Assembly (NCBI GenBank): GCA_947568835.1
Contig: OX387607.1
Span: 9,811,701-9,875,700, forward strand
From: Protonemura montana
Taxonomy: Eukaryota > Arthropoda > Insecta > Plecoptera > Nemouridae
Length of the DNA stretch: 64,000 nt
Direction of reading: 5' to 3'
The notes under the pieces are model-generated. The model was not told the origin of the DNA. It saw nothing but the letters and a program-made list of their open reading frames with translations, and did no database searches. Positions 22,526-35,323 of this stretch are shown here, in pieces; within the stretch, counting starts at the first letter, position 1; each line of letters opens with the position of its first letter. Made by a program: the position numbers and the translations under genes.

Positions 22526-24254
22526 TTAGCACTGCTATAACTATCAGCCCAATTACTGGTAAACAACTGCAGAAAAAGCCCAAAAACGAGCGTTCACTGG
22601 CAGTGATATCAATTTTCTTTGTCGCTTTAAAAGTGAGATCAAGATTTATCCCACGAGCGGGAAGATGAGTAAAGCATAATTTCGTATCAGAGTGAATCAC
22701 GACATTTCAAATTGAATTGAAGCTTTCATAACCAAAACGCAGAATTACTTCCTATGTCGATGAGGCGAAATGATAAAAATCTTGCCGGTTTCCTCATTGC
22801 TTCAGTGATAGCGATAGATCGCATTCAGTGATATCACTTTCTTGAAACAAAAACAATTCTCTAAAAATCATGTCCGATTTTGGAAATCTCCGAGGTTACA
22901 GTTTAGAAAGAAGGCAAAAATAAAATAAACCTTCAGTGCGCTTTGAGAATTTGCTGGTAAATGAAAGATCAAATTGGACTTGTTAAAAAAAAACTAAAAA
23001 GTGAGGTTATAGGTATGCGGCTCATAATCGAGTTCGATACTAATTTCTTGTGGTTTTTAGCGTAATGTAACTTCTAATTGTAAGTCGTAGAAAAGAAGAT
23101 TTTTACTGTGATGATATCTGAAGTGCACTTGCACGTTAGCTGCTGGTTTGTTTAAATGTAATCGAACTGCACAAGAACGGCGAAGGTCATTCGACAAGGT
23201 TGCCATGGAAACCACAATAATGTGTAACAATCAGCGTCAAACAAGGCTGGACAAAATTAGCGAAATTAGATATATGTGCTAGAAATGTTCCACTGAATTT
23301 CTTTTGGACACCCTCGTATCGAAAAACTACTCAAGTTCGGTCACATTTCAAAAAGCATTACATACAATCTGTTGATTGGTATTTTTAAACTAAAATACAT
23401 CAAAGTTAAGAGAAAATAATGAAACGTTTGATAATTTCACGCTTGCAACTAATAAAGAGTACCTACAGGTGAGTGAAGGGATGCGACTGCTCATATAAAA
23501 GTGCACCCTGCAAGCAATGTCTTTTAATTTTAATGAATCTAATTACCTATTAAAAATTATGTTTTCACACGATTGTATATCCCTGCGCGCGAAAACATTC
23601 CTTCTCAAGAAAAATGTCCTCTTATTTCGGCACTTTCGCAAAGGACAAATTCTCAGCGTTGAGCCTGCGGAGATTTTCAAGTCCGCATATTGCAGATTCT
23701 TGGACGACTTCGGCTATGTCTTAGAGCAGCCGTCCGGCTGTCCAGTCGCATGGACAGGGTCCTGTCCCCCCAATTAAAAAGTCAGCAAATTGTCACTTAG
23801 TACATTCGAGTAGCCAGAACAAAGGCATACCAGTACTGCATCCAAGTTAGTAAAATCATTTTCATATGGTTCAAAAACTATATTTTTTTTACATTACCGC
23901 AGAAAATTCTTTGTTTTCCTTGACAATCATTTCAGGCAAATATCAGAAACGTTTTTAAATTTATTTGAAACCCATGGCGTGTTTTCTATTCGAGAACAAA
24001 GCTTCAGTATCTACTTTGCATCAGAAATTTTAATTAGTTACAAAACTGCTAGAGTAGCCGGGGTTGCATGTTGCGAAATGCACGCAATACTTCACAAACA
24101 ATGCCAATCCTATGTACAGCACCGAGAAAATCGGCGACAGCCGGAATTATGCGTGGGCCAGTAGCAGACAAACCAAACAATTATTTATCCAGATAGGTAC
24201 ACGCTGCATGTTCGTACAAGTGCCTTCAAAGCGTTGGTAATAAACTTGAAACTC
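22526..24254. other. Non-coding stretch
   Basis: An 86-codon open frame at 23517-23777 ends in a GC-rich segment with a local imperfect palindrome (CTGTCCAGTCGCATGGACAG), but has no known motif. Nothing else was recognised. Confidence 0.45.
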
Positions 24255-24745
24255 TAATTGTAATTTATTTTATTTTATTTTTTTATTTATTTATTATTGG
24301 TCCAGATTGATTGTTCTACAATATTAGACATGTCAATTTTTCTATACATCAAAACAATAAACAATAAAACAACAATATTACTAATCTTCAATTACAAGAT
24401 TAAGTCACGTGTTTAAAAATTCCTTCACAGAATAAAAACATTCCTTCATTAAAAAAGCTTTTACTAAAGAAACAAAATCTTTTTGACCTTTTTTTTCTTT
24501 CAAGATCACAGGAAGTTTGTTAAAAAGTTTGTTAAAAAGTTTGATGCCTGTTATAATTGGTCCCTGTACATGATCACAGTTGATCTTGTCAATATTAAAA
24601 ATTCTACATCCTGCTCTTATATCATGATCATGATTTTTTATCGTAGGTTTGTACAGATGTTTGTTATTGATAACAAATGTTATTGTAATGTGATTGCGTG
24701 GACCATCCATACAAAAAAAAAAAACTCTGAGGAATTTACATTCAT
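24255..24745 (-). pseudogene. Non-LTR retrotransposon fragment, 3' end of the reverse-transcriptase ORF
   Basis: The minus-strand frame ending at 24405 has the character of the C-terminus of LINE ORF2 proteins: GPIITGIKLFNKLFNKLP, then VSLVKAFLMKECFYSVKEFL shortly before the stop. Related elements commonly show one GIKLFNKLP followed by a FYS-EEFL-type end. The NKLF unit is duplicated here by a 12-base tandem repeat at about 24515-24540. After the stop, the minus strand ends in AATAATAAATAAATAAA and related A-rich units, a typical LINE 3' tail. The 5' part, with the catalytic domain, is absent. It is a dead, 5'-truncated copy. Confidence 0.75.
24266..24297 (+). repeat. TTTTA/TTTA-rich tail repeat of the LINE fragment
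   Basis: TTATTTTATTTTATTTTTTT followed by ATTTATTTATTA. Read on the minus strand it is the A-rich 3' tail of the LINE remnant at 24255-24745. Confidence 0.75.
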
Positions 24746-27700
24746 ATAAAAATATTCTGATAATTTTGTTTGCTCCTAAAGAACCAGTTTATTTGAGAAA
24801 CTAACATAATCTCGGTGCGTTTTTAGACAGCGTACATTTTAATATGAGAATTAACTTCGGTGTAATCTAAAATCTCATTATATTACCGAGGATGTACAGG
24901 ATATTTCGGGGTTCATTTGGGCGTTTGAGGCCCTAAAGGTGGGATTTTGTTGCTCTTGGTAAGACATAGGTGCAACTGTCAGTTTTTTTAATCGATCTTT
25001 TGCTGTTTGTGATCGAAAATTTTTAGTTTTTCCTTAATTAAGTTAGGTTATGCAGAAAAGACACATTTTATCTTCTCCAATCAGGAAGACTAGGTTGTTT
25101 ATATAAAAGAAACATTATTGTTAGCTGTTGAAAGAAATTAGCGGATTGGTACTCGGTAATGTGGTTTGATTCCTAAACAATGATTTTTTTTCAAATCAAA
25201 ATTGCTGATCTATTGTGAGTTTTATTTCCGATATTATTAATCAATATTCCCGCTATTTCTGTAAACAAAACTTAGATATGAAAAAAATGTGCTTCAATAG
25301 ACTTATAAATTGCAAGTAGTCCGACCACACTTGAAAATATGAAAAGTGCCCAGATTTGTGTATTTTTTATTATGTCCGCTTACAGCTGAACTGGTCAGAT
25401 GACAGCAACAAATCTCCCTGAATATACTGTCGTTTTAAAAAGGAGGAAACACATTTCTCCTATCACTAAAAGAACAAAAACTGACCACACGATTAGCTAT
25501 CAACGCCAGTGGTATCAGTTATGTGGGACGACGACTTCCCCATGTGCACATCACGTAGCAACCGAGCGGTGAGAACATCGAGCGTTGGGAGGACATCTCC
25601 CTCGGCGTGGTCCAGATCACATGGCAGTAAATATAAACATGCCATCGCGCTAAAAGGACGGACGGATGGTATTATTTGTGAGGTCGTCCGATGACCAATA
25701 ATCTCCTTCCTCTATCGCCACTGCTCGGTGGCTGCATCACCAGTGGTGTACACATGTGAGACTTGTGGGAGATGGCTGTGTTTTACAGAATTGAAATCGT
25801 TTACCTTTAACCAGAAATGGGAAATGAAAAACATCTCTGGGAAATGTATGTTTCTTTTTCGTCTCTTTCAACCGCTCATTCTTCCAATAAGCGACTGAAG
25901 CTCGAATTTAATTATTTTGTTGCTCTTTTGCATTACATTTTCAGGACTCCTTTGCTGCCTATTTACATGTACGATCTGCCACGTTTTGAAAAACAATCAA
26001 CCCGACGACATTTTAAAACAATTTTGGAAAATTTACAAGTTTTTCGAATGCCCAAAAACTTAGCAAAATTTGTCAATATGTAGATTGTTTATCAACATAT
26101 TGAAATGCACAATTCTCTAAACAAATTTGAATTAATCTTTTCCGCAATCTGCAAAATAGGTTAGCATGGTTAAGCCCATCCTTCAACACGACCTTGTCTA
26201 GTGCCACACACCAAACTATCAAACCAACTCCATCCCGTACCAAACCCGGAAAATATCAGTGTAAACCTTGGAAAATCCCCCCCGCATGAGCCTCGCGTTA
26301 GCATAACCGGCTCGGAAAATGACAGAGATACGCCGCCACTGGAAACGCGCTCTGAACGGCCGAGACCCGTTTCCTGCCTGGCATATCAACCCCACTTCCT
26401 GAATTTACACGCCGTGCATTGGTGCAATGGAGAGGCGTCTGTCCACTCTTGTAGAGCATGATTGCTCTAGACTATGTGACCAGGCGAAGGGGTGACGATG
26501 GATGATTATGAGTCAATGGGTTGTTTGTTGCGACTTTTTGGGGCTCTGGAAATTGATTTTGTTCGCAATTTGTTTTGTTGCTGAACTTTAATACTGTCAC
26601 CACACCGTATTTTGTTTCTCTGAATTGTTTTATTTTTCAAAATTCTTCTTTTATTTCAGTTTATTCGGTTTGTTTAGTAAATGGTGGAAAAACAGTGGAT
26701 CGTTTTCCTCCTTTCACATAGTAATAAGTCACATAATCACTTTCAGATTTTTACTCTTGACAAAATCTTGCAAAATTTTTCGTCAGTGCCTTCTAGATTT
26801 TCTCGAATTTTCGATTTCAAAATAGAATCTTTTTTTGTTCACTGATACCTACTTGCAGCTGATAGTTTTGAATAGGGAATAAAAGAACAGGAAATTAAAA
26901 AAACCGAAAAGTGCAGAAAAAAACGTCGTAAATCGTACCCTCGTACTATTTCTATTTTATTTTAATAACTGTTTTTTAGTTCTTTTCTTTTTGTCACGTT
27001 GTATAATCCGTATGAAATCACGCCATTGTTTTTTGCACAATTTTATCTACGCAAGTTTTTTGATGACGTAAGCAGGGTGATAATTTCACGCTAGTTACAA
27101 AGAGCACCCACTTTTTTTTCGACCGCTCTCTTGCGTGCATGGATTCACGCATCGACGCAACTTTTTTGGCGCTAAAATTTTCTTTATTAGCTCGATATTT
27201 TTGGCCGTTGAATGCGACGCCCAAAATAGCCCTATCGTCAAAACGACCGTTACCCTAAGGGACTTAATTTTTTCAGGACCACCTTTTTACCACTTGGAAG
27301 ATAAATTACTTGAAAGAGGCATATCTTAAAAAATCATCATATTTTGGTACAGCCGGTGCCGATGCAAATCTACCCGTGCAATGGTCTTTCGTTTTATTAT
27401 CAAATTTGATAATAATAAATCGGAAATTTTGCAAAAAAAATCGCTCTGATTTAAAAACCCTTACGCTGAGAGCAAAAATATCGAAATTTGGCCGAAAAAA
27501 GATAAAAACTTCTAAATTTGTTAGATGCTGACTCAAAAATTAGAATGAGGAAATGCACCCCAATGTCTGAGCATGTGACTGTACCTTTTTTTCATTCACT
27601 TTTTTATGCCGTGGGACATTATCGACATGAAAAAACAACATTATTTGTCGGGTCCTTAAAAAACCCTTGGTGCAGGTATAAAGGGGGGGGGGGGGGGATT

Positions 27701-28288
27701 TTTGCATTTCTAAAGGGGCCCACATGAGAATGACCGTATTTTTTCACAGCGTCTGCTAATGCACGTAGTAAAATATCTGTCCCAACTCAGACTCACTTTA
27801 ATATTCACGGTCGTATTTTAATAAATCATCTTAGAAAAAAAAGGGTTAAAAAACCTTCGAGCAAAATCTATAGGAAAAAAATAACCTATATGTCCAGGGG
27901 GGTCGGTTTTTGCCAGTGTCATTTTTTTCTTCTATAGGCAACCCTTTTTTATAAATGGTTTTCTTTTTTAGTTTGCCTTTGTATCTGATGCTTTCTCTGT
28001 CCAATGATCCGATCTATATTTTTTTCAACACACATTTGGCCTGTGTCCACGCTGTTTCTAAGCAGGACATATGATTATGCAAGGACCATATAAATTGATA
28101 AAAGTCCAGGTGGACATTATTTGATTATGAACGATCGCGATTGCACACGGGACCTGAATTATTATTCTCTTGGAACCCTGTACCCTTCATTGGTCCAGCT
28201 GCAGTCAGTCTGGCCATCGAGTAGTTCTATGTGGTAGTCAACTTCAATATTCAGCAAGGCTCTTTTACTGTTGAAAATTGATTTCTTG
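24746..28288. other. Non-coding stretch
   Basis: Mostly AT-rich, with a GC-richer patch at 26200-26460 and the poly(G) run at 27.7 kb. Short open frames show no domain features. Confidence 0.45.
27683..27697 (+). repeat. Poly(G) run of 15
   Basis: Fifteen consecutive G residues between GGTATAAA and ATTTTTGC. Such a tract can form G-quadruplex structures and is prone to length errors in sequencing. Confidence 0.9.
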
Positions 28289-28415
28289 TGTTTAAAGATG
28301 CACTGATTCGGCAACGGGCCTTGAAGCACTGGTCTAATGACCTCGGTGAATGAGTAGACGATGATGTGGATGGTAATGAACCTAACCTAGCCTAGAAGGG
28401 AGGAGGGAAATTATG
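28289..28415 (-). mobile_element. 5S-SINE family copy G, 3' fragment
   Basis: Reversed tail fragment containing CAACGGGCCTTGAAGCACTG, GTGAATGAGTAGACGATGAT and AACCTAACCTAGCCTAGAAG, all matching the 3' half of the family. No core or 5S head is present, as expected for a 5'-truncated retroposition product. Confidence 0.8.
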
Positions 28416-28613
28416 GTCTAACCTTCCTAAACCTTATTCTACCATGTAATTGAATTGGTATTTAGTAATTGGTTATGATACTTTTTGGAAATGTTAGAAT
28501 TATTAGCATTAGATGTATTTTCTTATAATTGAGACATTGCAAGAAAGATAACTACTCTGGTCAAAAGGGTAAGTTTGCAAAGTGAAGCTAAATACGCTGA
28601 TTTATTGCTAATG

Positions 28614-28716
28614 GGATTTAGCAAAGCACTGTTTTGACAACGGGCCTTGTGGCACTGGTGTAATGGCATCAGTAAATGAGTGGACGCTGATGATAAACTG
28701 ATGATAAACTCTATGC
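28614..28716 (-). mobile_element. 5S-SINE family copy H, 3' fragment
   Basis: Reversed tail fragment with GCACTGTTTTGACAACGGGC, TTGTGGCACTGGTGTAATGG and ATGAGTGGACGCTGATGATA. It ends exactly where the broken reverse-transcriptase fragment begins, so one element may have inserted next to or into the other. Confidence 0.8.
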
Positions 28717-29075
28717 TTTTCTCCTGATAATTCCATATACTAATGACATGTCAAACGATATGCAGCATGCATATGACATATGCAAATGAAATAACCTATC
28801 TAATTCAAAATCATCAAAACAACGATAGCCTCAACCCTATTGAAATCAATAATTCTGTCAATAGTATTCCAGTTTGGGCTCAAAAGAACAAATTGGTGCT
28901 AAAGAATTCAAAGACGGTTTTATTACATTTTCATCCTAATAATAAAAGCCGCTTTCATTCCTCTACAATAGTTGTAAGGCTTAGTATGTAATGACGACGA
29001 TTCAAATACTGTGTAAACGGTCAATTGTGAATAAATGTATTATTAGTATTATTGGTATTATTATTATTATTAACT
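28717..29075 (+). pseudogene. Broken non-LTR reverse-transcriptase fragment with (ATT)n tail
   Basis: From 28717 the frame reads IIPYTNDMSNDMQHA, corresponding to the RT segment before the catalytic YADD box. A frameshift near 28775 moves to MTYANEITYLIQNHQNN, where YADD is degraded to YANE, and then to VNSIPVWAQKNKLVLKNSKT and VLLHFHPNNKS. This order (YADD, then a long helix, then KLVLN-SKT) is characteristic of LINE reverse transcriptases. Coding similarity stops at about 28985, followed shortly by GAATAAATGTATTATTAGTA and a (TTA)n run, which looks like the 3' end. The catalytic Asp pair is lost, so it is inactive. It abuts SINE fragment H. Confidence 0.75.
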
Positions 29076-29307
29076 AACAAGTCCTCTAAAGAGCTTCACC
29101 CAAGCACCCATACCATCTCACAACCGATCTTTTCTTATAACCGTGCAATCGGTCACATTAAAATGCAAGCACATGTCGTACATACACTTCTCGATTACAC
29201 GCTGTTGTACCGAGAGAGTACCGTGACTCAACCCAGCTCACGGCGAAGATGCCATACACGAAGATCACGAGCACACACATACATATGGGTGGAATCCAGG
29301 CCGACGC

Positions 29308-29338
29308 CGACGCCGTCGCCGTCGAGATCGAGCGAAGG
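29308..29338 (+). repeat. GCCGAC/GCCGTC short tandem repeat
   Basis: GCCGACGCCGACGCCGTCGC followed by CGTCGAGATCG gives four to five hexamer-like units, CpG-rich within AT-rich surroundings. Confidence 0.75.
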
Positions 29339-29525
29339 CATCGCGCGGTCGTGAGCGATGACAGAATTAATTAATTGACCGATCTTGTGCGATTTCAGCA
29401 ATTGGTATATAACGTATTTTGTTCGGCAAATCGCACCGGTGATATCGTGGAATTGGTTTATGTTACGATTGTCAAAAGACATGATGTGTTTATAATGGGT
29501 TGAAATTACTTTGTGTGGTTTCAAT

Positions 29526-29550
29526 AGGTTAGGTTAGGTAAGGTTAGGTT
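29526..29550 (+). repeat. Interstitial TTAGG-type repeat
   Basis: AGGTTAGGTTAGGTAAGGTT followed by AGGTT gives about five units of the pentamer TTAGG with one change. TTAGG is the telomere repeat of many arthropods. Shorter versions occur in the SINE family (GGCTAGGTTAGG) and as CCTAACCTAACT at about 54057. Confidence 0.7.
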
Positions 29551-32500
29551 TCTATTTCTTGGTTTGATAGGTAACACACAGATTCATTTGATCATAAGAG
29601 TAGGTAACTTATGTTCATGTTAGGATAAATGGTAAGGGTTAAGAGGTCTGTAAGATATTGAAGTGTACATTTATCAATGTTGGAAAGCACTTTACGTTTT
29701 TTTTGCACGTTGCTTTGCGGTAGTCTTGAAAGTGAATGGAATCAAGGTGATTACTATCGAAGTTGGTATAACCAAACTGATAAAACGATGTACTATGTAG
29801 ATGTGCTACCTAAAAATACAGGACACCCGTCATCATTTTGAGATGGAACGACTGTTTGTTGAAAAAAATGTACGCTGGTCATTTAATTTGTTTTTTTTAT
29901 CAATTTTCCAATGTAAATTTTCTGAGATCAGAACTGAAACACTATTTTCTTAGAGATCTCTTTCACAAAATCTCCGTTTTCTATACATCTCTCATAGAAA
30001 ATCAAGACCAAAAGCAGATATTGTGACTTTTAAGTAAATCTCCAGGACTGAAACAATGTGACATTAGATCGCGAATGATGATTAGCTTTCATATGACGGG
30101 TAGGACTTCCCTGGGCAGAACCGCTGAGGCCGTTTTCCCATGGTCTTGTGAGTGTGGTGACTAACGCTGACCTAAAGGTACCAACAACGGTGACGTCCCG
30201 GTAAAGGCTGTCACGTGGTCGGCGATGAACCCACCCGATACTCACTTGAGAGATCGGCGAGACCAGGATATTGATCCTTATCTTAATTAGGTTGAATCTC
30301 ACGTGAATTACATTAGATGTCTCTTGGGGACTCTCATCGCGAAGAGCTGATTTGAATATTCTTTTTTTATGGTGTGACAGGAATTGCTGCAAATGTTCAT
30401 AGTGAATGTGACATAATTCGAAAACGCAAGACAAAATTGTCGTCGCTTCTCTAGTCTAAACGATCTTCAAAAACCGCAAAAACGAAAGTTTCCGTAATTC
30501 AGTTTCCTGAGGTTATTACACAAGTTTTTTTTTACTGTCTAGACAAACTCTGCGCTGAATACATATTTCACAACAATCACTCCCCCATTTTTCTACCCCT
30601 CTCACGTTTTGCAACATCTTTTAGCTTTCTTAAATAACCAGAACGTCATTTTAATTTTGTTAATTTTCAAACTCAAAGAAAATCTTTTGTACAGTGTCGC
30701 CACTAAATCTTACTAGTAGGCAACTTTAATGACGCCATTACCACCCTATAATTCAGCTCCGGCTTCCCTTTTTGCTACCCACCCCGAACTAATGGGGTGA
30801 CATGTGCGGAAAAACAGCACAAGGTCCTCCTATACATGGCTAGACCCGCAAAATGCAACCAAGAAAATACGTCTTACGTTAAATCTACCGTTGCACCATG
30901 TGTACACCCTAAACCAACTTTGACCACGGCAATATTCTTTTGAACTAAAAATCCCCGTTCCAAATTTAAACCCCCTAGCTAAAAAAAAATTAGGGTATAG
31001 GTTGAATCAGCTTTCTTTCAAATCTTTAGTGAAAAACTCTGAATTCCTGGCGTTAAAAAAGCACAGCTCTTTCGGTCATCTGTGCAGTTGTATAAGCTTT
31101 ATACGGGGGAGTGAATTGATGCTGCTGCGGCTTCGGCTCCTACCGGTTTCTGTAAATTGTTCAAGCGTGCATAATTATGGTTGCATCGCATAATTGGTTT
31201 TACCGTCTTCGGCTACCTGTCTTCAGTGGATACCGCGCAGCCGACGCGCGTGCTAATAGCAGCGCACTGCGGCGGTAATATCTGTTATTATGGCTAGGGA
31301 AGAAAAGGCTTTTAGGAAAATTGTTAACAAGTGATAATGCTTTTGTTCAATTTCAATTGCGAATATTAATGTTTGCGATTATATCTGTTAGGTGGATAGA
31401 GAGAGGACAATGTTGTTTGTTTTATCTTTTTGTTGAGAGTGTAATGCAGCTTGCTCTTTGGTGAACCTCTGTTGCGCACTGATTTGTTTTAAGTTCTCAG
31501 GAAATGACAATAAAATAGCTTTTTATTCGACATTTATTAAATTTTCTTCAATTTAAGAACACTCTTAGTGAAGATTAAATTATTCAATGTTTTTATTCTT
31601 TATCAGTTCAGCGGTGTTAAACGACGTACTTGTGAATGGCGGGTTTTTCTCCGTACATTTTTGAGTACTTGGCCCAGGAAGTTTAAAAAAAACCATCGTT
31701 TTCATCACAGCTCACTTATTTTTGTTATATAAATATCTGAAACAGACACAAACCCGTTCTCTAACCTTGTCGTACATGCTATTTTGAAGCAAAGGGTGTT
31801 TCCCACAATACTTTATATACTTTAAGATGCACTTTTTTACACATTGTATGAAGATGCACGTACAGTAAAATTTTATGTTGAAATATTTTCAGTAAATATC
31901 GTATAAAGCGTAGACACGATATGGAAACTTTGCAGTCACTTGGTACGAAGGTGATGCCAGTAATTGCTGGGTGGTAAACCATGCAAAAGGCGACCTACTT
32001 ACAGACAGGTCATACTTGCAGAGATTACATGCACTAAGTAAAGATAGTTACTCCTTCGCTTTGCAATTCAATAATGCAAATGCTATGAAGATTTCCCCCA
32101 CCCTCATTTTTTCTAACTTGGTTAATGAATGGTTAACCTTGTGCGATGGTCATTATTTTGTTCAATTAGTATCGGAAATGGAATATTTAATTGTGTAATT
32201 GGATCAGCTAATATTATAAATTACCTGCATGAACGTGTAATTTGTGTTTTGCATCGAGTCGAAAAAAATATGTGAAATTTGATTATTTAATAAAAACATC
32301 AATGACATCATTATTCACCTTAACTTCTACATGATGTATAACACCAGAACGAAAAGCCACTCAATGACCAAGACTTGTCTTCCTGAAATTTAACGGAACA
32401 ACCTCAGTAATAAGATATAAATACAATCAAAACAAGTTGTTCGTACATGAAAGTGAGAATGTTCTTTCTTAAGATCTAGTTCTAGACTTCGGCGTGTATG

Positions 32501-33029
32501 TTTGTCCATCTGGACGGGAATTATCCCACACTCTCTGACCCGTGAGCAAGGAAACACTTCTATAGCAATCCACGATGAACTACAAACATATACTATACCT
32601 ACGATACAAACTATGATAAGACGGATATACCATGGATACTTCTCTGGCATAGCGGGCAGCATGCATTTCAGATTCGCTGGGTAAGAAATGCCTAGACCGC
32701 TTTGCTGAAACCATGGAAAAGAAATTTACTCTCACGTTTTGCCTGGTTCGTGCTCGGGTCTGCGGCAATCATGCGCTTGTAGCTTGGCTGACTGCACGGG
32801 GTCGCTACCATCATCTTCGTTGACCACCATCTGATAAGACGACACGTAGACTTGGGTGCTAATAACGTAGCCGAGTAATTATATCAGCGCTTAGATGAGC
32901 GGCTTCTGATTGGTTTTTCGAGACGTAACCAATTTAGTTCTGGATTCTCGTGGTTTGCTTTTCCGATTCGTTAATTTGTGTCTTAGGAAAATTGTCTTTT
33001 GGTAAATATGAGAGTTTGAAACCGATCGG

Positions 33030-33372
33030 TGTGGCGTTTTGGATACACCGGTTCTCGTGTAATCGTCGAAGTTGAGCAGTTCTGAGCTGAGTCAGGTATT
33101 GGATGGGTGACCATCAGACACATGATCAGTTCGGGGGAGCAATCGATGGAATTAAAGTTAGAACAGTAAAGTCATTCATCTTGCTTATCAACCTCTCGAC
33201 AGCATGGATTGATTTGAGAAATCCTGTTGTTTGCGTTGTACCATCCTTTGCAAAAGGACCTGAAACCAGTGGTCTCATTAGTGATATTCGACAGGAATTG
33301 GTTGCGTGACGGCACCGGTTCTCCTCCTCACTCTAGGCTAGGTTAGGTCCATCATCACCCCTTTATTCACCA
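33030..33372 (+). mobile_element. 5S-SINE family copy I, nearly full length
   Basis: The 5S head at about 33040-33115 (ACACCGGTTCTCGTGTAATC, GGTATTGGATGGGTGACCAT) is followed by the core (CTCTCGACAGCATGGATT), the ATTCGACAGGAATTGG segment and CTAGGCTAGGTTAGGTCCAT. The conserved tail block is degraded after CACCAGTCG. Confidence 0.86.
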
Positions 33373-35207
33373 GTCGAAATAAGTAAATAAATGTTTTCAA
33401 GCAGTCATCTTTTTCTTGTGTTTATCCCCGGTAATCTTTTAAATATACTTGCTTTTCTTGTTTTTCCCCATTACAAATTATTCTTATGTTTTAAATGTCT
33501 TCGCATTGTACAAGGCGTGTTTAGGAAAATGTTCTTAAATGTATTATAATTTAAATGGAAGAAAGTTGATAAACCGCAAATCGCCAAAGAAAACCCTTGT
33601 TAACAAATGTACAACTAAATTAACATCAAATAAAACGGGTTGCTACATGGGCTGTCTAGAATGTCTGCTCAGTGAATACCTCATCATTCTCATGTTTCAT
33701 CATTTTGTTTACCTATAGTATCAGAAAATCTTGCTCGTGCCCGTCTCACTACTCAGTAGAAACTGTGTTGAGAACTTGAGAGTGAAGACGCAATTCAATA
33801 ATACTTTTCTTACATTTCTTTTACGCCATTTTGATATGACTTACGTTACATAACACCACTATCAGATCACTGATCTACCCACGCCGAGACCAATTGTGCG
33901 GTCAAATTGATTTTTTATAGCATTTTATAAAGGTTTCTAAAATTAATGTCTATACTTAATGTTATACCTTCAAAGTTCTATGTGTTTTACGCCATCACGA
34001 CTTATCTTCTCTAGAAAGTGCAGTTAAAATTTGTAGCAGGCGGTAATTTAGCTAACGTTATCGATTTTGGCTAAATTTATCGACGAAACATGAAATTTAC
34101 AATACTTGAACAACTAAAGAATTCACAAATAAAGCATTGAGATTCGTGTAAATAAAAACTATCATGTCTCTCGTATTTAGTAATTGAAATCAATTAATTG
34201 CTCCTATCAAAGTCGTACGTAACATTGTATTTTATTCATTACTGAGACTTCTTATTCCTTTACTGCTGACGAGAACCATTACTAATTGTCAACAGTATTT
34301 TAAAAAGTTACATCCAATAGAACAAAGCGATTCAGAACCTAATTAGCTTTGTACAGTACTGCATAGTCAATAATTGCAAGTAATGTATGTGAATAGCATC
34401 TCATAAATTAGTAAACCTATCCTAGGTCTGCTAAAAAAAACTTTCTATACCTAGAGACGGTTTTTTGACCTCCCCATAATTCACCCAATAAGCTCGTTGA
34501 TATGCTATTGGGACAGTTAAAACGACAGTTAAATATCTTGTCTGTAGTTACTGCATAGATACAACTTTTTTTGATGCAAGAAGTGCTGTAATCTACGTTT
34601 CTCCCCAAAACCAAGTGGATTTCGAACGTTTTTTAATCAAAAAGACGTTGAAAGTGTCAAATTAAAAACCAAAAATCAAAGCCAACGCTGTCAGTGCTGT
34701 CATATCTTTACGATTTGATTACGCACCGAAGCATGATTCTGTGTAAAATAATAAGTTAAGGGGGAGGTCGATAAAATGGCTTTAAAAATTTAATTTAAAA
34801 GGATAACTTCCTTTAACGGATAAAATATCGCAGACTTTCTTCAGTTACACGATAGAAATTCTATTCGTCACTCACACACTATCAATTTGTTAACACTGCT
34901 TCTCTAAAAGGTAGCAAATGTTCGCACATTCTGTGTTTAATAATGACAAGAAATAGCAAGTCAATGTTTCAAATCAATGTAATTATCTGGTAAGTCATTA
35001 ATCTTGTGTTCTCACACCCTGAAGTCGACCCGAGGTGCAGCATCATTATTTAGGCGATGCGAATCCCGAGAGGATAGGCTAGCGTTCGATGCAAGCGCAA
35101 TGCTGCAAACAGCTGAGTGAACTCTGTAAGATTAATTGGTTTGCCAGTGGACAGGTCAGAACGATTTGTCGAAGAATTACGAAATTCCTTTTTTAGTAGA
35201 GCTCTGC

Positions 35208-35323
35208 TGTAAACTAGCGTTTAAATGTCATTGAGGTTAAAGGTATTGTCAGAGATCCAGGATTAATTTTGATTTGGCGACTATTTTTCGCGAAGATAGT
35301 TTAATATTAGCGCTGGCCCTCTG
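35208..35323 (-). mobile_element. CAGAGG-type MITE copy R4, short internally deleted form
   Basis: Reverse complemented, it begins CAGAGGGCCAGCGCTAAT, followed by TATTAAACTATC and CGCGAAAAATAGTCGCCAAA, which matches the left part of R1 and R2. It then jumps to TGACATTTAAACGCTAG, resembling the right end of R2. The middle two thirds of the element are missing. The right boundary is uncertain by some ten bases. Confidence 0.65.

Larger units (their letters stand above)
29076..33029. other. Non-coding stretch
   Basis: Contains the GCCGAC repeat and the TTAGG-like run. An open frame of 134 codons on the minus strand (30030-30434) has no recognisable motif and probably arises by chance in a GC-richer patch (30080-30290). 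Confidence 0.45.

Noticed and set aside
30030..30434. 134-codon minus-strand frame
   Set aside because: Starts properly, but has no domain or low-level family resemblance. The GC-richer patch alone can explain its length. A distant 5S-like resemblance (CCCACCCGATACTCAC) was also too weak to call a SINE.
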